Source of the DNA: Cytobacillus oceanisediminis
GTDB taxonomy: Bacteria > Bacillota > Bacilli > Bacillales > Cytobacillaceae
Direction of reading: 5' to 3'
Assembly: GCF_007830235.1 (NCBI RefSeq)
Contig: NZ_VLKI01000008.1
Coordinates: 174,515 to 238,514 of the forward strand
DNA length: 64,000 nt
The translations under genes and the position numbers were made by a program. How positions within the stretch are numbered: position 1 is the first letter of the stretch; the number at the start of each line of letters is the position of its first letter. Positions 8,335 to 16,295 of this stretch are shown one piece after another. The notes under the pieces were generated by a model that was not told where the DNA came from, searched no databases, and saw only the letters and a program-made list of their open reading frames with translations.

Positions 8335-9723
8335 TTAAAATATAATATGTGCAATAACTACTACGATAGGCAGCGTAATGATTGTACGCAGCAAGAAAAT
8401 AAGAATTAAGTCTTTAATGCTGACTGGAAGCTTTGAACCAAGCAGCAGTCCACCCATTTCAGACATATAAACAAGCTGTGTGACAGATACACAGGCAATC
8501 ACAAACCTTGTCATTTCACTTTCAATTCCGCTTCCAATAACCGCTGGCAGGAACATATCCGCAAAACCGACAACCATTGTTTGGGCTGCTTCTCCCGCTT
8601 CCGGAATTTGCATCAGCGCAAGGATTGGCTCAAATGGCTTTCCAAGAATCATGAAAGCCGGTGTATATTCAGCAATTACCAATGCCACCGTACCAATTGC
8701 CATAACAATCGGTAGTACACCCAGCCACATATCAAGGACATTTTGGAAGCCTTCCTTGACCACTGCAGCAGCGCTTTTATTGGTCTGCGCTTTTTTAACT
8801 GCATTATTAATACCCCAATTTACCGCAGATACATTCGCAGGAATGGAGGTTTCCTCTTTAAGTTCTGTGCCTTCATATCCAGTGTTCGCTTTTCTTGATA
8901 GCGGTGGAATGCGGGGCATGATAATGGCAGCAGCAAGTCCCGCAAGGATAATCGTAAAATAATAATGAAGGAAATATTGCTCAAGATTCAGATATTGGAT
9001 GATAACAATTGTAAAAGTAATGGATACTACTGAGAAAGTAGTAGCAACGACTGCTGCTTCACGCTTCGTATAATAACCATCTTCGTATTGCTTGGTTGTC
9101 AGAAGGACACCAATTGTACCGTCTCCTACCCAGGAAGCCAGGCAATCAAGGGAAGAACGGCCTGGAAGCGTAAAAATAGGCCTCATCACTTTAATAAGTA
9201 ATGCACCAAAAAATTCAAGCAATCCAAAGTTTAAAAGCAAAGGCAATAATAAACCGGCTAAAAGAAAGGTTGTAAATAAAATCGGTATTAAATCATAGAT
9301 TAATAATCCGCCGGTATTTTCAGAATAAATCGGTTCAAATCCTAATTCAAACAAAGTTATAATAGCAAAAACCATTCCAAGGAATCGTGCTGCCAGCCAA
9401 AACTTGCTGACATTAAATAGTTTATTCAGAAATGGACTATTTAAAATAATGCCAGGTTTAAATACTTTTGCAATAAAAGATCCAATGACGGATAGAGAGA
9501 TCACAATGACAGTAACCGGATAGACGGAATCACCCAATAAAGCGCCTATTTTCCCGGCCAAAAATGCTACCGGAATTGTAATTCCTTCCCCTTCGCTAAT
9601 CGGCACCATAAATAAGAGGATTCCCACCAGAGACGGGATTAAAAATTTTAAATAATCTCCTGAAGCAAACGCTTTCAATTGTTCTTGTTCACTTTCAGGC
9701 ATTTTTTTTGAAAGACTACTCAT
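8335..9723 (-). CDS. YjiH-type carrier with nucleoside-recognition (Gate) domains
   Basis: Polytopic membrane protein of 462 residues with about ten hydrophobic helices and the Gate/nucleoside-recognition repeats (LPGRSSLDCLASWVGDG in the first half, GFADMFLPAVIGSGI in the second). The frame extends to 9771, but AAAAGGGGG lies just upstream of the ATG at 9723 giving MSSLSKKMPE, so that start is chosen. Being in the operon with D-amino acid conversion enzymes, it probably imports their amino acid or peptide substrate; this is inference, since substrates of the family are poorly known. Confidence 0.78.
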   Translation of the reverse strand: MSSLSKKMPESEQEQLKAFASGDYLKFLIPSLVGILLFMVPISEGEGITIPVAFLAGKIGALLGDSVYPVTVIVISLSVIGSFIAKVFKPGIILNSPFLNKLFNVSKFWLAARFLGMVFAIITLFELGFEPIYSENTGGLLIYDLIPILFTTFLLAGLLLPLLLNFGLLEFFGALLIKVMRPIFTLPGRSSLDCLASWVGDGTIGVLLTTKQYEDGYYTKREAAVVATTFSVVSITFTIVIIQYLNLEQYFLHYYFTIILAGLAAAIIMPRIPPLSRKANTGYEGTELKEETSIPANVSAVNWGINNAVKKAQTNKSAAAVVKEGFQNVLDMWLGVLPIVMAIGTVALVIAEYTPAFMILGKPFEPILALMQIPEAGEAAQTMVVGFADMFLPAVIGSGIESEMTRFVIACVSVTQLVYMSEMGGLLLGSKLPVSIKDLILIFLLRTIITLPIVVVIAHIIF

Positions 9724-9770
9724 TCGTATGTACCCCCTTTTATTTTTCCTTGTTAACTCGTTGTTCATCA

Positions 9771-10625
9771 TTACTCAAGAAATAACTCTTTTTCAGCATA
9801 CAGAATTTCAAGTTTTTGCTGCCTTTTGGTAATTTTTTCGTGATCCCGTTCTTGTATCCCCGCAATTAACACTTCCAGCAAGCTGACAACCGATGCAATG
9901 GAGTGATGGCCTGAATCCATATGTTCATCAGTAGTAAGTGTAACTGAAGCCATTTGCCCCACTGGCGAAAGCTGGCGGTCTGTAATAGCAATGATCCGGG
10001 AACCTTGTTTCTCAGCATAAGACGCCAGCTTAAAAGTTTCCCTTCGATAACGCGGAAAAGAAAAAATTACGGCGGCGGAACGCTCTGTTAAATCACACAA
10101 ATCTTCAGGCAAAAAACCATTTGGACCTGAGATAAATACATTTCCCCTTAATTGCTTAAGCGTGTAATAAAACCAGTATGCGGCCGCAAAAGAGCTGCCA
10201 AAACCTCCTACATAAACCCTGTCTGCCTGAATTACAGCATCAATTGCTTTCCAGATTTCATCATCATTAACCTGATCAAGCAATTGCCGAAGTATTTTCC
10301 TCTCTTGATCAATTACTCTCCTAAACAAATTTTCTTCGTCAGCATTCTCTGATGAAGGATATTCTTCTCCCGCTGCCTGCTGTTTGCCGGCAAGCCAGTC
10401 TTTTCTGACCAGATCCTGCATTTGGGAATAGCCACTGAATCCCAGGGCATATGCAAGCCGGATCACGGTTGTTTCACTGATTCCCACTTTCCTTCCGACC
10501 TGAAATGCTGTTAAAAGCACCGCTTCATCCGCATGCTCCATAAAAAATTCAGCTGCTTTTTTCTGTCCAGGAGAGAGTGAGGAATAGCTTGCTTTAATCA
10601 TTTGGCTTAATGTTTTTGTATTCAT
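9771..10625 (-). CDS. MurR/RpiR-family transcriptional regulator
   Basis: N-terminal HTH_6 domain (residues 1-77: KAAEFFMEHADEA, then the helix-turn-helix around GRKVGISETTVIRLAYALG) and a C-terminal SIS domain (from about 120) that normally binds a phosphosugar or related ligand. An upstream ATG at 10697 is in frame, but CAAGAGGAGAT precedes the ATG at 10625 and MNTKTLSQMIKASY is a typical family start. It heads the operon with the carrier and D-amino acid enzymes (47-bp gap) and likely regulates it. Repeated inverted motifs upstream are candidate operators. Confidence 0.88.
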   Translation of the reverse strand: MNTKTLSQMIKASYSSLSPGQKKAAEFFMEHADEAVLLTAFQVGRKVGISETTVIRLAYALGFSGYSQMQDLVRKDWLAGKQQAAGEEYPSSENADEENLFRRVIDQERKILRQLLDQVNDDEIWKAIDAVIQADRVYVGGFGSSFAAAYWFYYTLKQLRGNVFISGPNGFLPEDLCDLTERSAAVIFSFPRYRRETFKLASYAEKQGSRIIAITDRQLSPVGQMASVTLTTDEHMDSGHHSIASVVSLLEVLIAGIQERDHEKITKRQQKLEILYAEKELFLE

Positions 10626-10685
10626 GCTATCTCCTCTTGAATAGTGCAGGAAAAACTTCTTATGCAAAGTATAAAGCATTAAATA

Positions 10686-10701
10686 CTTCTTCGACAAGAA
10701 G
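10686..10701. promoter_or_regulatory. Candidate RpiR operator, copy 1
   Basis: CTTCTT-CGAC-AAGAAG is a perfect 6-bp inverted repeat preceded by AAATA. The same AAATACTTCTT block recurs exactly 120 bp away. It lies 61 bp upstream of the regulator start codon. Confidence 0.5.
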
Positions 10702-10805
10702 ATTTTCTACTATTCTAAATTATATTTTTATTGCCAATTACTTTCCATAGGCCTATTTAACATAGAAGGAAATCCTTCTCTACAAAAATTTTAAAGGATG
10801 AAATA

Positions 10806-10820
10806 CTTCTTTTGCAAGAA
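10806..10820. promoter_or_regulatory. Candidate RpiR operator, copy 2
   Basis: CTTCTTTTGCAAGAA, preceded by AAATA, repeats the copy at 10686. An inverted relative, TGCAAAAAAGTATT, follows at 10857-10870. The 316-bp divergent intergenic region (10626-10941) holds these repeats and no other gene. Confidence 0.45.
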
Positions 10821-10941
10821 AAAGTTGTATTTTTAATGAAATAAATTCATTTTTATGCAAAAAAGTATTCATTAAAAAACGCACCTTTAAACCTTAAGAA
10901 TAAAAAAATGATATATTAAATAAAAAAGCTGGAGGTTTTAA

Positions 10942-11424
10942 ATGATTGCCAGATGGCTGAGTATTAATATGCTAACTGTTCTTTTGATTCTTTTATGGAG
11001 CTGGTATCAGGGTTATGATTCAAATGAAATCCTGGCCGGAAAAGTTCTTGCACAAGCTGCTTTTATTTTATTTTTGATAAACCTGAATATGTATTTCATA
11101 TTTCTTCTAATTCGAAAAAGCAAGATACGGAAAGTAAAAATAACACTTGCGAAGATATCCAAAAGAATGATGAAATATCACGTTGCTATTGCTGTTACAG
11201 CTTCACTGCTTATAATCGTACACGCTGTGATTATGATAACTGCCTTATTTGAAGATCTTTGGAAAGCCAAAACAGCAAGCGGAATGATTACATGGATCAT
11301 TTTGGCTGTTCTCTTATTTAGCGGTTTATTGCGGAGAAGGAAGTCAACGGGAATGCGAAGAAAATTTCATTATATGATGGCCTTCGTGTTTTTTGCGTTT
11401 GTGTTTTTGCATATTTTTGTATAA
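10942..11424 (+). CDS. Four-helix membrane protein, possible heme-binding (ferric reductase/cytochrome b-like)
   Basis: 160 residues with hydrophobic segments near 5-25, 35-55, 75-100 and 110-130 plus a C-terminal one. Histidines spaced along two helices (KYHVAIAV ... IIVHAVIM and KFHYMMAF ... VFLHIFV) resemble the His pairs of ferric reductase-like transmembrane domains. AAAAAGCTGGAGG precedes the ATG. It is divergent from the RpiR operon. No NAD/FAD domain is attached, so an electron-transfer role is only a suggestion. Confidence 0.65.
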   Translation: MIARWLSINMLTVLLILLWSWYQGYDSNEILAGKVLAQAAFILFLINLNMYFIFLLIRKSKIRKVKITLAKISKRMMKYHVAIAVTASLLIIVHAVIMITALFEDLWKAKTASGMITWIILAVLLFSGLLRRRKSTGMRRKFHYMMAFVFFAFVFLHIFV

Positions 11425-11471
11425 AGGAATAGACTTCTTATTTATTTTGGCTTCTTAGCGTTCTCCCCGGG

Positions 11472-11504
11472 ATTAATTGCGTCGTTTTCAATGAGTTATG
11501 CGTC
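11472..11504. repeat. 33-bp intergenic repeat, copy A
   Basis: The unit begins ATTAATTGCGTCGTTTTCA and ends GTTATGCGTC. It is nearly the same as 11575-11607. Within the unit GCGTC recurs at a 21-bp interval, and a related GCGTT lies another 21 bp upstream at 11458. Confidence 0.7.
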
Positions 11505-11527
11505 CTGTTCCTTTTATGCTCCCTACT

Positions 11528-11559
11528 CCAGCTCTTTTGCCGTCGAGCTGGGATTTTTT
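11528..11559 (+). terminator. Terminator-like hairpin between the two repeats
   Basis: CCAGCTC (11528-11534) pairs with GAGCTGG (11545-11551), followed by GATTTTTT. It lies 104 bases after the membrane protein gene. Confidence 0.65.
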
Positions 11560-11574
11560 CGCCCCTACTTTCGA

Positions 11575-11607
11575 ATTAATTACGTCCTTTTCATCTAGTT
11601 ATACGTC
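11575..11607. repeat. 33-bp intergenic repeat, copy B
   Basis: Begins ATTAATTACGTCCTTTTCA and ends GTTATACGTC, matching copy A at 11472 except for a few bases. The rest of the 415-bp gap to 11839 holds the PTS promoter region. Confidence 0.7.
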
Positions 11608-11667
11608 AATCTCCCCTTTCGCAACAGGGTCCCAATTAAACCAAAGCATCTATTAATCTTATTTTTT

Positions 11668-11683
11668 ACGCAAACGGTTGCAT
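11668..11683. promoter_or_regulatory. LacI/CcpA-type operator upstream of the maltose PTS gene
   Basis: ACGCAAACGGTTGCAT has the central CG and GCAA/TTGC arms typical of LacI-family operators (MalR-like or cre-like). It lies about 155 bp before the PTS start codon. Confidence 0.55.
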
Positions 11684-11839
11684 AAAATGGATTCTCTGTG
11701 TTACTTTAATGTAATAATAAAACTAAACAGTATTTTCATAGAAGTTTTTACGTTAATATCGAAATATTTTTCGTTTTAATTCGAAAATACTTTTTTAGTG
11801 AATTTAATGAAAGCCCATACAATAAGGGAGAGGTAAACA

Positions 11840-13480
11840 ATGAAAAAATTATTTTCTTTTGATTTTTGGCAAAAGTTTGGAAAGGCACTGCTAGTAGTAG
11901 TTGCCGTCATGCCTGCTGCCGGTATCATGATTTCACTTGGAAAGTTAGTTGGAATGACAGGCACAGATATAGCTTTTGTGCAAGCGATTGCACGTGTGAT
12001 GGAAGATATCGGATGGGCCATTATAACGAATCTACATATTTTATTTGCTGTTGCAATTGGCGGCTCATGGGCCAAGGAACGGGCTGGCGGAGCCTTTGCA
12101 GCTCTTATCGCATTTATCCTGATTAACAGGATCACAGGTGCTATTTTCGGCGTAAAGCCAGATATGTTAACAAATTCTGATGCCACTGTACAATCTTTAT
12201 TTGGACAAGATCTAGTTGTCCAGGATTATTTCACATCCGTTCTTGGCGCCCCTGCTTTAAATATGGGCGTATTCGTAGGAATTATCTCCGGTTTCCTTGG
12301 AGCGAACCTATTTAATAAATTCTATAACTATGACAAACTTCCAAATTCTCTTTCATTCTTCAACGGGAAGCGCTTTGTCCCATTCACTGTAATTGGCGGT
12401 TCTGTTGTAGCTGCCTTGATTTTATCGATCGTTTGGCCGTTTATTCAAGGATTGCTAAATGATTTCGGCCAATGGATTGCAACATCCAGAAATACAGCTC
12501 CAATTATTGCGCCATTTGTTTTTGGTGCATTGGAACGGCTATTGCTTCCGTTTGGACTTCACCATATGCTGACTGTACCAATCAATTATACAGAATTGGG
12601 TGGAACCTATAAAATTCTAACAGGCTCTAATGCCGGTTCAATTGTAGCTGGACAAGATCCGCTCTGGCTGGCTTGGATTGCCGATTTGAACAACTTCCTT
12701 GCTGCTGGCGATACAGAAAGCTACAAGCAATTACTGAATGATGTAACTCCTGCCCGCTTCAAAGTCGGACAAATGATTTTATCTGCGGCAGCCTTGCTTG
12801 GTATCGCACTAGCCATGTACCGCAATGTGGACCCAGAGAAAAAGAAGAAGTATAAATCTATGTTCCTTTCTGCAGGATTAGCAGTATTTTTAACAGGTGT
12901 TACAGAACCGATTGAGTTCATGTTCATGTTTGCTGCACCGCTTTTATATGTGGTATACGCAGTTATGACAGGTCTCGCATTTGCGGTTGTCGATATTATT
13001 AATATTCGTGTCCACTCTTTTGGCATTATTGAGTTAATTACAAGAACGCCGATGATTTTAAAAGCAGGTTTATGGCTGGATCTTGTGAACTTTGTTATCG
13101 CAAGTCTTGTTTTCTTCGGATTAAACTTTGGTGTGGCCAATTTTATGATTAAAAAGTTTAACTTCCCTACTCCAGGACGAAATGGCAACTATATTGAAGA
13201 AGAAAATGCTGGTTCAAGTTCAGATAGGGCAGTCAAGAAAGATTCACTTGCTCCTGCACTCATTGCACTATTGGGCGGAAAAGAAAATATTGAAGATGTT
13301 GATGCTTGCATGACTCGCTTACGTGTAACAGTAAAGGATACAGCTGCTGTGGCGAGTGAACAGGAATGGAAAAAGAATGGTGCTCTGGGACTTATCGTCA
13401 AAGATAAAGGTGTTCAGGCGATTTATGGTCCGAAAGCTGACGTGCTTAAATCAGATATCCAGGATTTATTGGGGGCTTAA
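11840..13480 (+). CDS. malT: Maltose/alpha-glucoside PTS permease, EIICB
   Basis: 546-residue phosphotransferase permease. The EIIC domain (about 1-430, around ten membrane helices) carries the family block LLLPFGLHHML and TGVTEPIEFMF. After a short linker comes an EIIB domain with phosphorylatable Cys490 in DVDACMTRLRV. No EIIA domain is attached, so a general EIIA-Glc would phosphorylate it. Uptake yields an intracellular sugar 6-phosphate. The next gene encodes a probable maltose 6'-phosphate phosphatase, matching the malT-mapP pair known from Enterococcus; substrate assignment rests on that pairing. Confidence 0.82.
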   Translation: MKKLFSFDFWQKFGKALLVVVAVMPAAGIMISLGKLVGMTGTDIAFVQAIARVMEDIGWAIITNLHILFAVAIGGSWAKERAGGAFAALIAFILINRITGAIFGVKPDMLTNSDATVQSLFGQDLVVQDYFTSVLGAPALNMGVFVGIISGFLGANLFNKFYNYDKLPNSLSFFNGKRFVPFTVIGGSVVAALILSIVWPFIQGLLNDFGQWIATSRNTAPIIAPFVFGALERLLLPFGLHHMLTVPINYTELGGTYKILTGSNAGSIVAGQDPLWLAWIADLNNFLAAGDTESYKQLLNDVTPARFKVGQMILSAAALLGIALAMYRNVDPEKKKKYKSMFLSAGLAVFLTGVTEPIEFMFMFAAPLLYVVYAVMTGLAFAVVDIINIRVHSFGIIELITRTPMILKAGLWLDLVNFVIASLVFFGLNFGVANFMIKKFNFPTPGRNGNYIEEENAGSSSDRAVKKDSLAPALIALLGGKENIEDVDACMTRLRVTVKDTAAVASEQEWKKNGALGLIVKDKGVQAIYGPKADVLKSDIQDLLGA

Positions 13481-13481
13481 A

Positions 13482-14273
13482 ATGAAGTTATTGACGCTTA
13501 ACTGCCACTCCTGGCAGGAGGATCAACAACTTGAAAAAATAAAAATCCTTGCCGAAACCATTAAAGATAATCAATATGATGTAATTGCCCTGCAGGAAGT
13601 CAGCCAGCATAAACTTTCCCCATTAGTGGACCGCCATATCCGCAGAGGTAATTATGGACTTGTGTTAATAGAAGAATTAAAAAAACTAGGCGTGAAAGAT
13701 TTTCAATTCACTTGGGATTTTTCACATATTGGTTATGATGTATATGAAGAAGGCCTTGCTATTTTAACAAGGCATGAAATAAAAGAAGAATACTCATTTT
13801 TTATAACCAAGAGCCATGACCAGAATTATTGGAAGACGAGAAAAATAGCTGGCGCCAAAATACTTTATCAAAACAGGCACATTTCTTTCTATTCATGCCA
13901 TCTTGGCTGGTGGCATGATGAGGAAGAGCCCTTTAAACACCAGGCAGAGTCTCTTCTTGCTCAGGTTCAAAGCAATGATGCATTCTTTTTGCTGGGTGAC
14001 TTTAACAGCTCTGCTTTTTCCAGGGACGAAGGCTATGATTATATGATAAGCCATGGATTATATGACACTTATGAGCTTGCTGATGAAAAAGATTCCGGTG
14101 TTACTGTAAAAGGCAAAATTGCCGGCTGGGATGAAAATAAACAGGATTTGCGGATCGATTTGATCCTGTCGAACAAACTCTTCCAGCCAAAGTATTCAAA
14201 GGTTATCTTTAACGGCTTAAATAAACCTGTCATTTCTGACCATTATGGTGTAGAAGTAGAAGTCGAAATTTAA
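13482..14273 (+). CDS. mapP: Endonuclease/exonuclease/phosphatase-fold protein, probable maltose 6'-phosphate phosphatase
   Basis: 263 residues. The EEP fold is shown by LNCHSW at the start, ALQEV (metal-binding Glu), GDFNS, and the C-terminal SDHYG histidine. The ATG lies one base after the malT stop and uses GGGGG at the end of malT as ribosome binding site, so translation is coupled. Family enzymes cleave phosphodiesters or phosphomonoesters; the pairing with an EIICB gene fits MapP, which dephosphorylates maltose 6'-phosphate. No 6-phospho-alpha-glucosidase gene is nearby, which agrees. A longer upstream frame overlapping malT is not used. Confidence 0.75.
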   Translation: MKLLTLNCHSWQEDQQLEKIKILAETIKDNQYDVIALQEVSQHKLSPLVDRHIRRGNYGLVLIEELKKLGVKDFQFTWDFSHIGYDVYEEGLAILTRHEIKEEYSFFITKSHDQNYWKTRKIAGAKILYQNRHISFYSCHLGWWHDEEEPFKHQAESLLAQVQSNDAFFLLGDFNSSAFSRDEGYDYMISHGLYDTYELADEKDSGVTVKGKIAGWDENKQDLRIDLILSNKLFQPKYSKVIFNGLNKPVISDHYGVEVEVEI

Positions 14274-14286
14274 AACTAAAATAAAG

Positions 14287-14311
14287 CCCTGACATTCAAG
14301 TCAGGGTTTTG
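14287..14311 (+). terminator. Terminator of the malT-mapP operon
   Basis: CCCTGAC-ATTCAA-GTCAGGG followed by TTTTG, 14 bases after the stop. Confidence 0.85.
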
Positions 14312-14353
14312 TTATACTTTCATCCTGTAGACAGGTTCAGGATGAAACGCCTG

Positions 14354-14386
14354 AAAAACCTCCCTTTTCAACTGCAAAGAGAGGTT
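14354..14386 (-). terminator. Terminator of the proline dehydrogenase gene
   Basis: On the minus strand AACCTCTCTTT pairs with AAAGGGAGGTT across an 8-base loop, followed by TTT. Confidence 0.8.
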
Positions 14387-14393
14387 TAATAAA

Positions 14394-15371
14394 TTATTTA
14401 TTTTTACGCTGCTTTGTCAATCTTCCCAATAAGAACGCACCTGCTGCGACACCCAGCATTGTATTCGTTTTCTTGTTGAATACTTGCTTGGCAACGAGGT
14501 TCAGATTTTGCGGCCTTTCTGCAAGGCGGCGCATAAAATAGCCATACCAGTCGTTTCCAAACGGCACATACGTACAGAAATTATAGCCTTCGCTCGCAAG
14601 CTTTAACTGCAGATCCTTTCGGAATCCATATAGCATTTGAAATTCAAATTTTTCTTTCGGAATATTGTTAGCCCTTACAAATTCCTTTACATGATTAATA
14701 ACTTTATGGTCATGTGTTGCAATGGATGTAAACTTTCCATTCAACAAATGCCATTCTATAAGTTTAATAAAATTTATGTCAATTTCACTTTTTTCCTGAT
14801 AAGCAATTTCTACAGGCTCTTTGTAGGCACCTTTTACGATCCGCAGACGGAAGTTTTGATATTTTTTGATATCATCCTCTGCACCAAAAAAGTATGCCTG
14901 GATAACCGTGCCGACGTTATCAAACTCCTTCGACAGTTCATCCAGTATATCAAAGGAAGGCTGGAGACGTTTGGAGTCTTCCATATCCATATTCACAAAA
15001 ATGCCATAACGGCTAGCTCTATCCACGATCTGTCTCACGTTTTCAAGACAGAAAGCGTAATCAATATCAAGTCCTAATTGTGAAGGCTTTAGAGAAATAT
15101 GTGCATCTACTTGATTTTCATGAATAGCTTCAATCACTTCAAGTATTTGATTTTTAGCTTCTGTCGCCTCTTCTTTTTTAAAGACAAATTCTCCGAGGTT
15201 ATCAACAGTACAAGAGATTCCATGTGCGTTAAGCTCTTTAATGCTTTGGATCGCTTCTTCTAAATTTGTTCCCGCAACGACATTCTGCGCCCCTAATTTC
15301 AGTCCATATTTCTTTGCCGCAGTATTCAGTAATTCGTTTTGGGAGAGGCCTATAAATAGATCTTTCAACAT
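14394..15371 (-). CDS. putB: Proline dehydrogenase
   Basis: FAD enzyme oxidising L-proline to pyrroline-5-carboxylate at the membrane face. 325 residues, monofunctional Gram-positive type. The barrel motifs RIVKGAYKEP, ATHDHKVI and QMLYGFRKDL are present, as is the C-terminal RRLAERPQN substrate-binding arginine pair. An ATG at 15401 is in frame, but MLKDLFIGLSQNELLN from the ATG at 15371, preceded by TTAGGGGAT, is the normal family start. A short hydrophobic C-terminus follows residue 300. No putC (P5C dehydrogenase) is adjacent. Confidence 0.93.
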   Translation of the reverse strand: MLKDLFIGLSQNELLNTAAKKYGLKLGAQNVVAGTNLEEAIQSIKELNAHGISCTVDNLGEFVFKKEEATEAKNQILEVIEAIHENQVDAHISLKPSQLGLDIDYAFCLENVRQIVDRASRYGIFVNMDMEDSKRLQPSFDILDELSKEFDNVGTVIQAYFFGAEDDIKKYQNFRLRIVKGAYKEPVEIAYQEKSEIDINFIKLIEWHLLNGKFTSIATHDHKVINHVKEFVRANNIPKEKFEFQMLYGFRKDLQLKLASEGYNFCTYVPFGNDWYGYFMRRLAERPQNLNLVAKQVFNKKTNTMLGVAAGAFLLGRLTKQRKNK

Positions 15372-15510
15372 AGAAATATCCCCTAACTCTTGTAATTTCA
15401 CTATAATTATAGCATAGTTTTTTAATAAATTTTTTTTTGTGAATTTTCCTATTTCAACGTTTCCCTATCACCTATTAGGTAAAACATTCGTGTGAATTTT
15501 TGCAGCTAAT

Positions 15511-15540
15511 TTGACTAAAAAGATTAAATTATAGTATTAT
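15511..15540 (+). promoter_or_regulatory. Sigma-A promoter driving the riboswitch leader
   Basis: TTGACT (15511-15516) and TATTAT (15535-15540) are separated by 18 bp. Confidence 0.65.
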
Positions 15541-15593
15541 AATGATACAGTTGATAAATTTCAGCTGTGCTCATGAATGAGCCAATAGTACTC

Positions 15594-15753
15594 CAAAGGG
15601 GAGTAGCTAACAGTTATGTCGTCATTACGTGATGGGAACATCACCGGCCTGACTGGCAACTTTATGTTGTTTGCGAGACCTTTGCCATTTTGGTAAAGGG
15701 ATAAGAATAGATCTTTCAAGACCTTTACCAGACTTTTGGTAAAGGTCTTTTTG
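15594..15753 (+). promoter_or_regulatory. yybP-ykoY (Mn2+) riboswitch with expression platform
   Basis: The conserved aptamer segments are present: AAAGGGGAGTAGC at the 5' side and GCGAGACCTTTGCC at the 3' side, closing helix P1 (CAAAGG 15594-15599 with CCTTTG 15679-15684), with a hairpin arm between. Downstream, GGTAAAGG at 15691-15698 can pair either with CCTTTGCC of the aptamer or with CCTTTACC at 15722-15729, the 5' arm of the terminator. This predicts that ligand-stabilised P1 frees GGTAAAGG to act as antiterminator, an ON switch for the two genes that follow. Confidence 0.9.
15719..15753 (+). terminator. Riboswitch-controlled intrinsic terminator
   Basis: AGACCTTTACC pairs with GGTAAAGGTCT, followed by five T and GTTTT. 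Confidence 0.88.
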
Positions 15754-15854
15754 TTTTCTGTAAAAGGAGGAGAATTACATTTTAAAAGCTTAAGGATTCA
15801 CAGCCAGGGTAAATTAGATTCATTCAAAACAATAAACTATTACGGAGGATAATA

Positions 15855-16295
15855 ATGAAAAAGATACTTGCAGCATTACTTTCAGCAGCACTTATTTTCT
15901 CACCAGTTGGAAATATAGTCTTCCAGGATCATACACCAACAGTCGAAGCTAAAGGATACAAGTCAGGCAAGAAGAGCTTTAAAATGGATAACAATAATAT
16001 AAACACCAACTCTTCCTTTTTCCAAAAGAAAAAAGAAAACACTGAAACCACAAGTAAATCAGCAAATCCTAAAGGCGGATTTACTTCCGGCAAATTGATG
16101 AAAGGCCTCATGGTCGGCGGACTTGCCGGATTGCTCTTTGGCAGCCTATTCGCAAAAATGGGGATGTTGGGATCGATACTCGGCTTGATGGTTAACTTGT
16201 TAGCGATTTATTTCCTATTTTCTATTATTCGAACACTCTTCGCATACTACAAGAATAAAAAGCGAAAAGAGGAAGCTTCATCATGGAGAAATTAA
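15855..16295 (+). CDS. Secreted/membrane protein with Tim44-like glycine-rich helix, riboswitch-controlled
   Basis: 146 residues: an N-terminal signal segment (residues 1-20), a polar Asn/Lys/Ser-rich linker (35-75), then two adjacent hydrophobic helices with glycine-rich GGLAGLLFGSLFAKMG (about 92-107) and GLMVNLLAIYFLFSIIRTLF, ending in a basic tail. This layout is seen in short Tim44-domain-like bacterial membrane proteins. TACGGAGGA precedes the ATG. It is the first gene after the Mn-type riboswitch, so expression should rise with manganese; it is not one of the usual exporters (MntP, TerC/YkoY). Confidence 0.7.
   Translation: MKKILAALLSAALIFSPVGNIVFQDHTPTVEAKGYKSGKKSFKMDNNNINTNSSFFQKKKENTETTSKSANPKGGFTSGKLMKGLMVGGLAGLLFGSLFAKMGMLGSILGLMVNLLAIYFLFSIIRTLFAYYKNKKRKEEASSWRN

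Noticed and set aside
13356-13481. Longer start for the phosphatase gene within malT
   Set aside because: It would overlap 125 bp of the EIIB domain; the ATG at 13482 has a ribosome binding site and begins the conserved LNCHSW motif.
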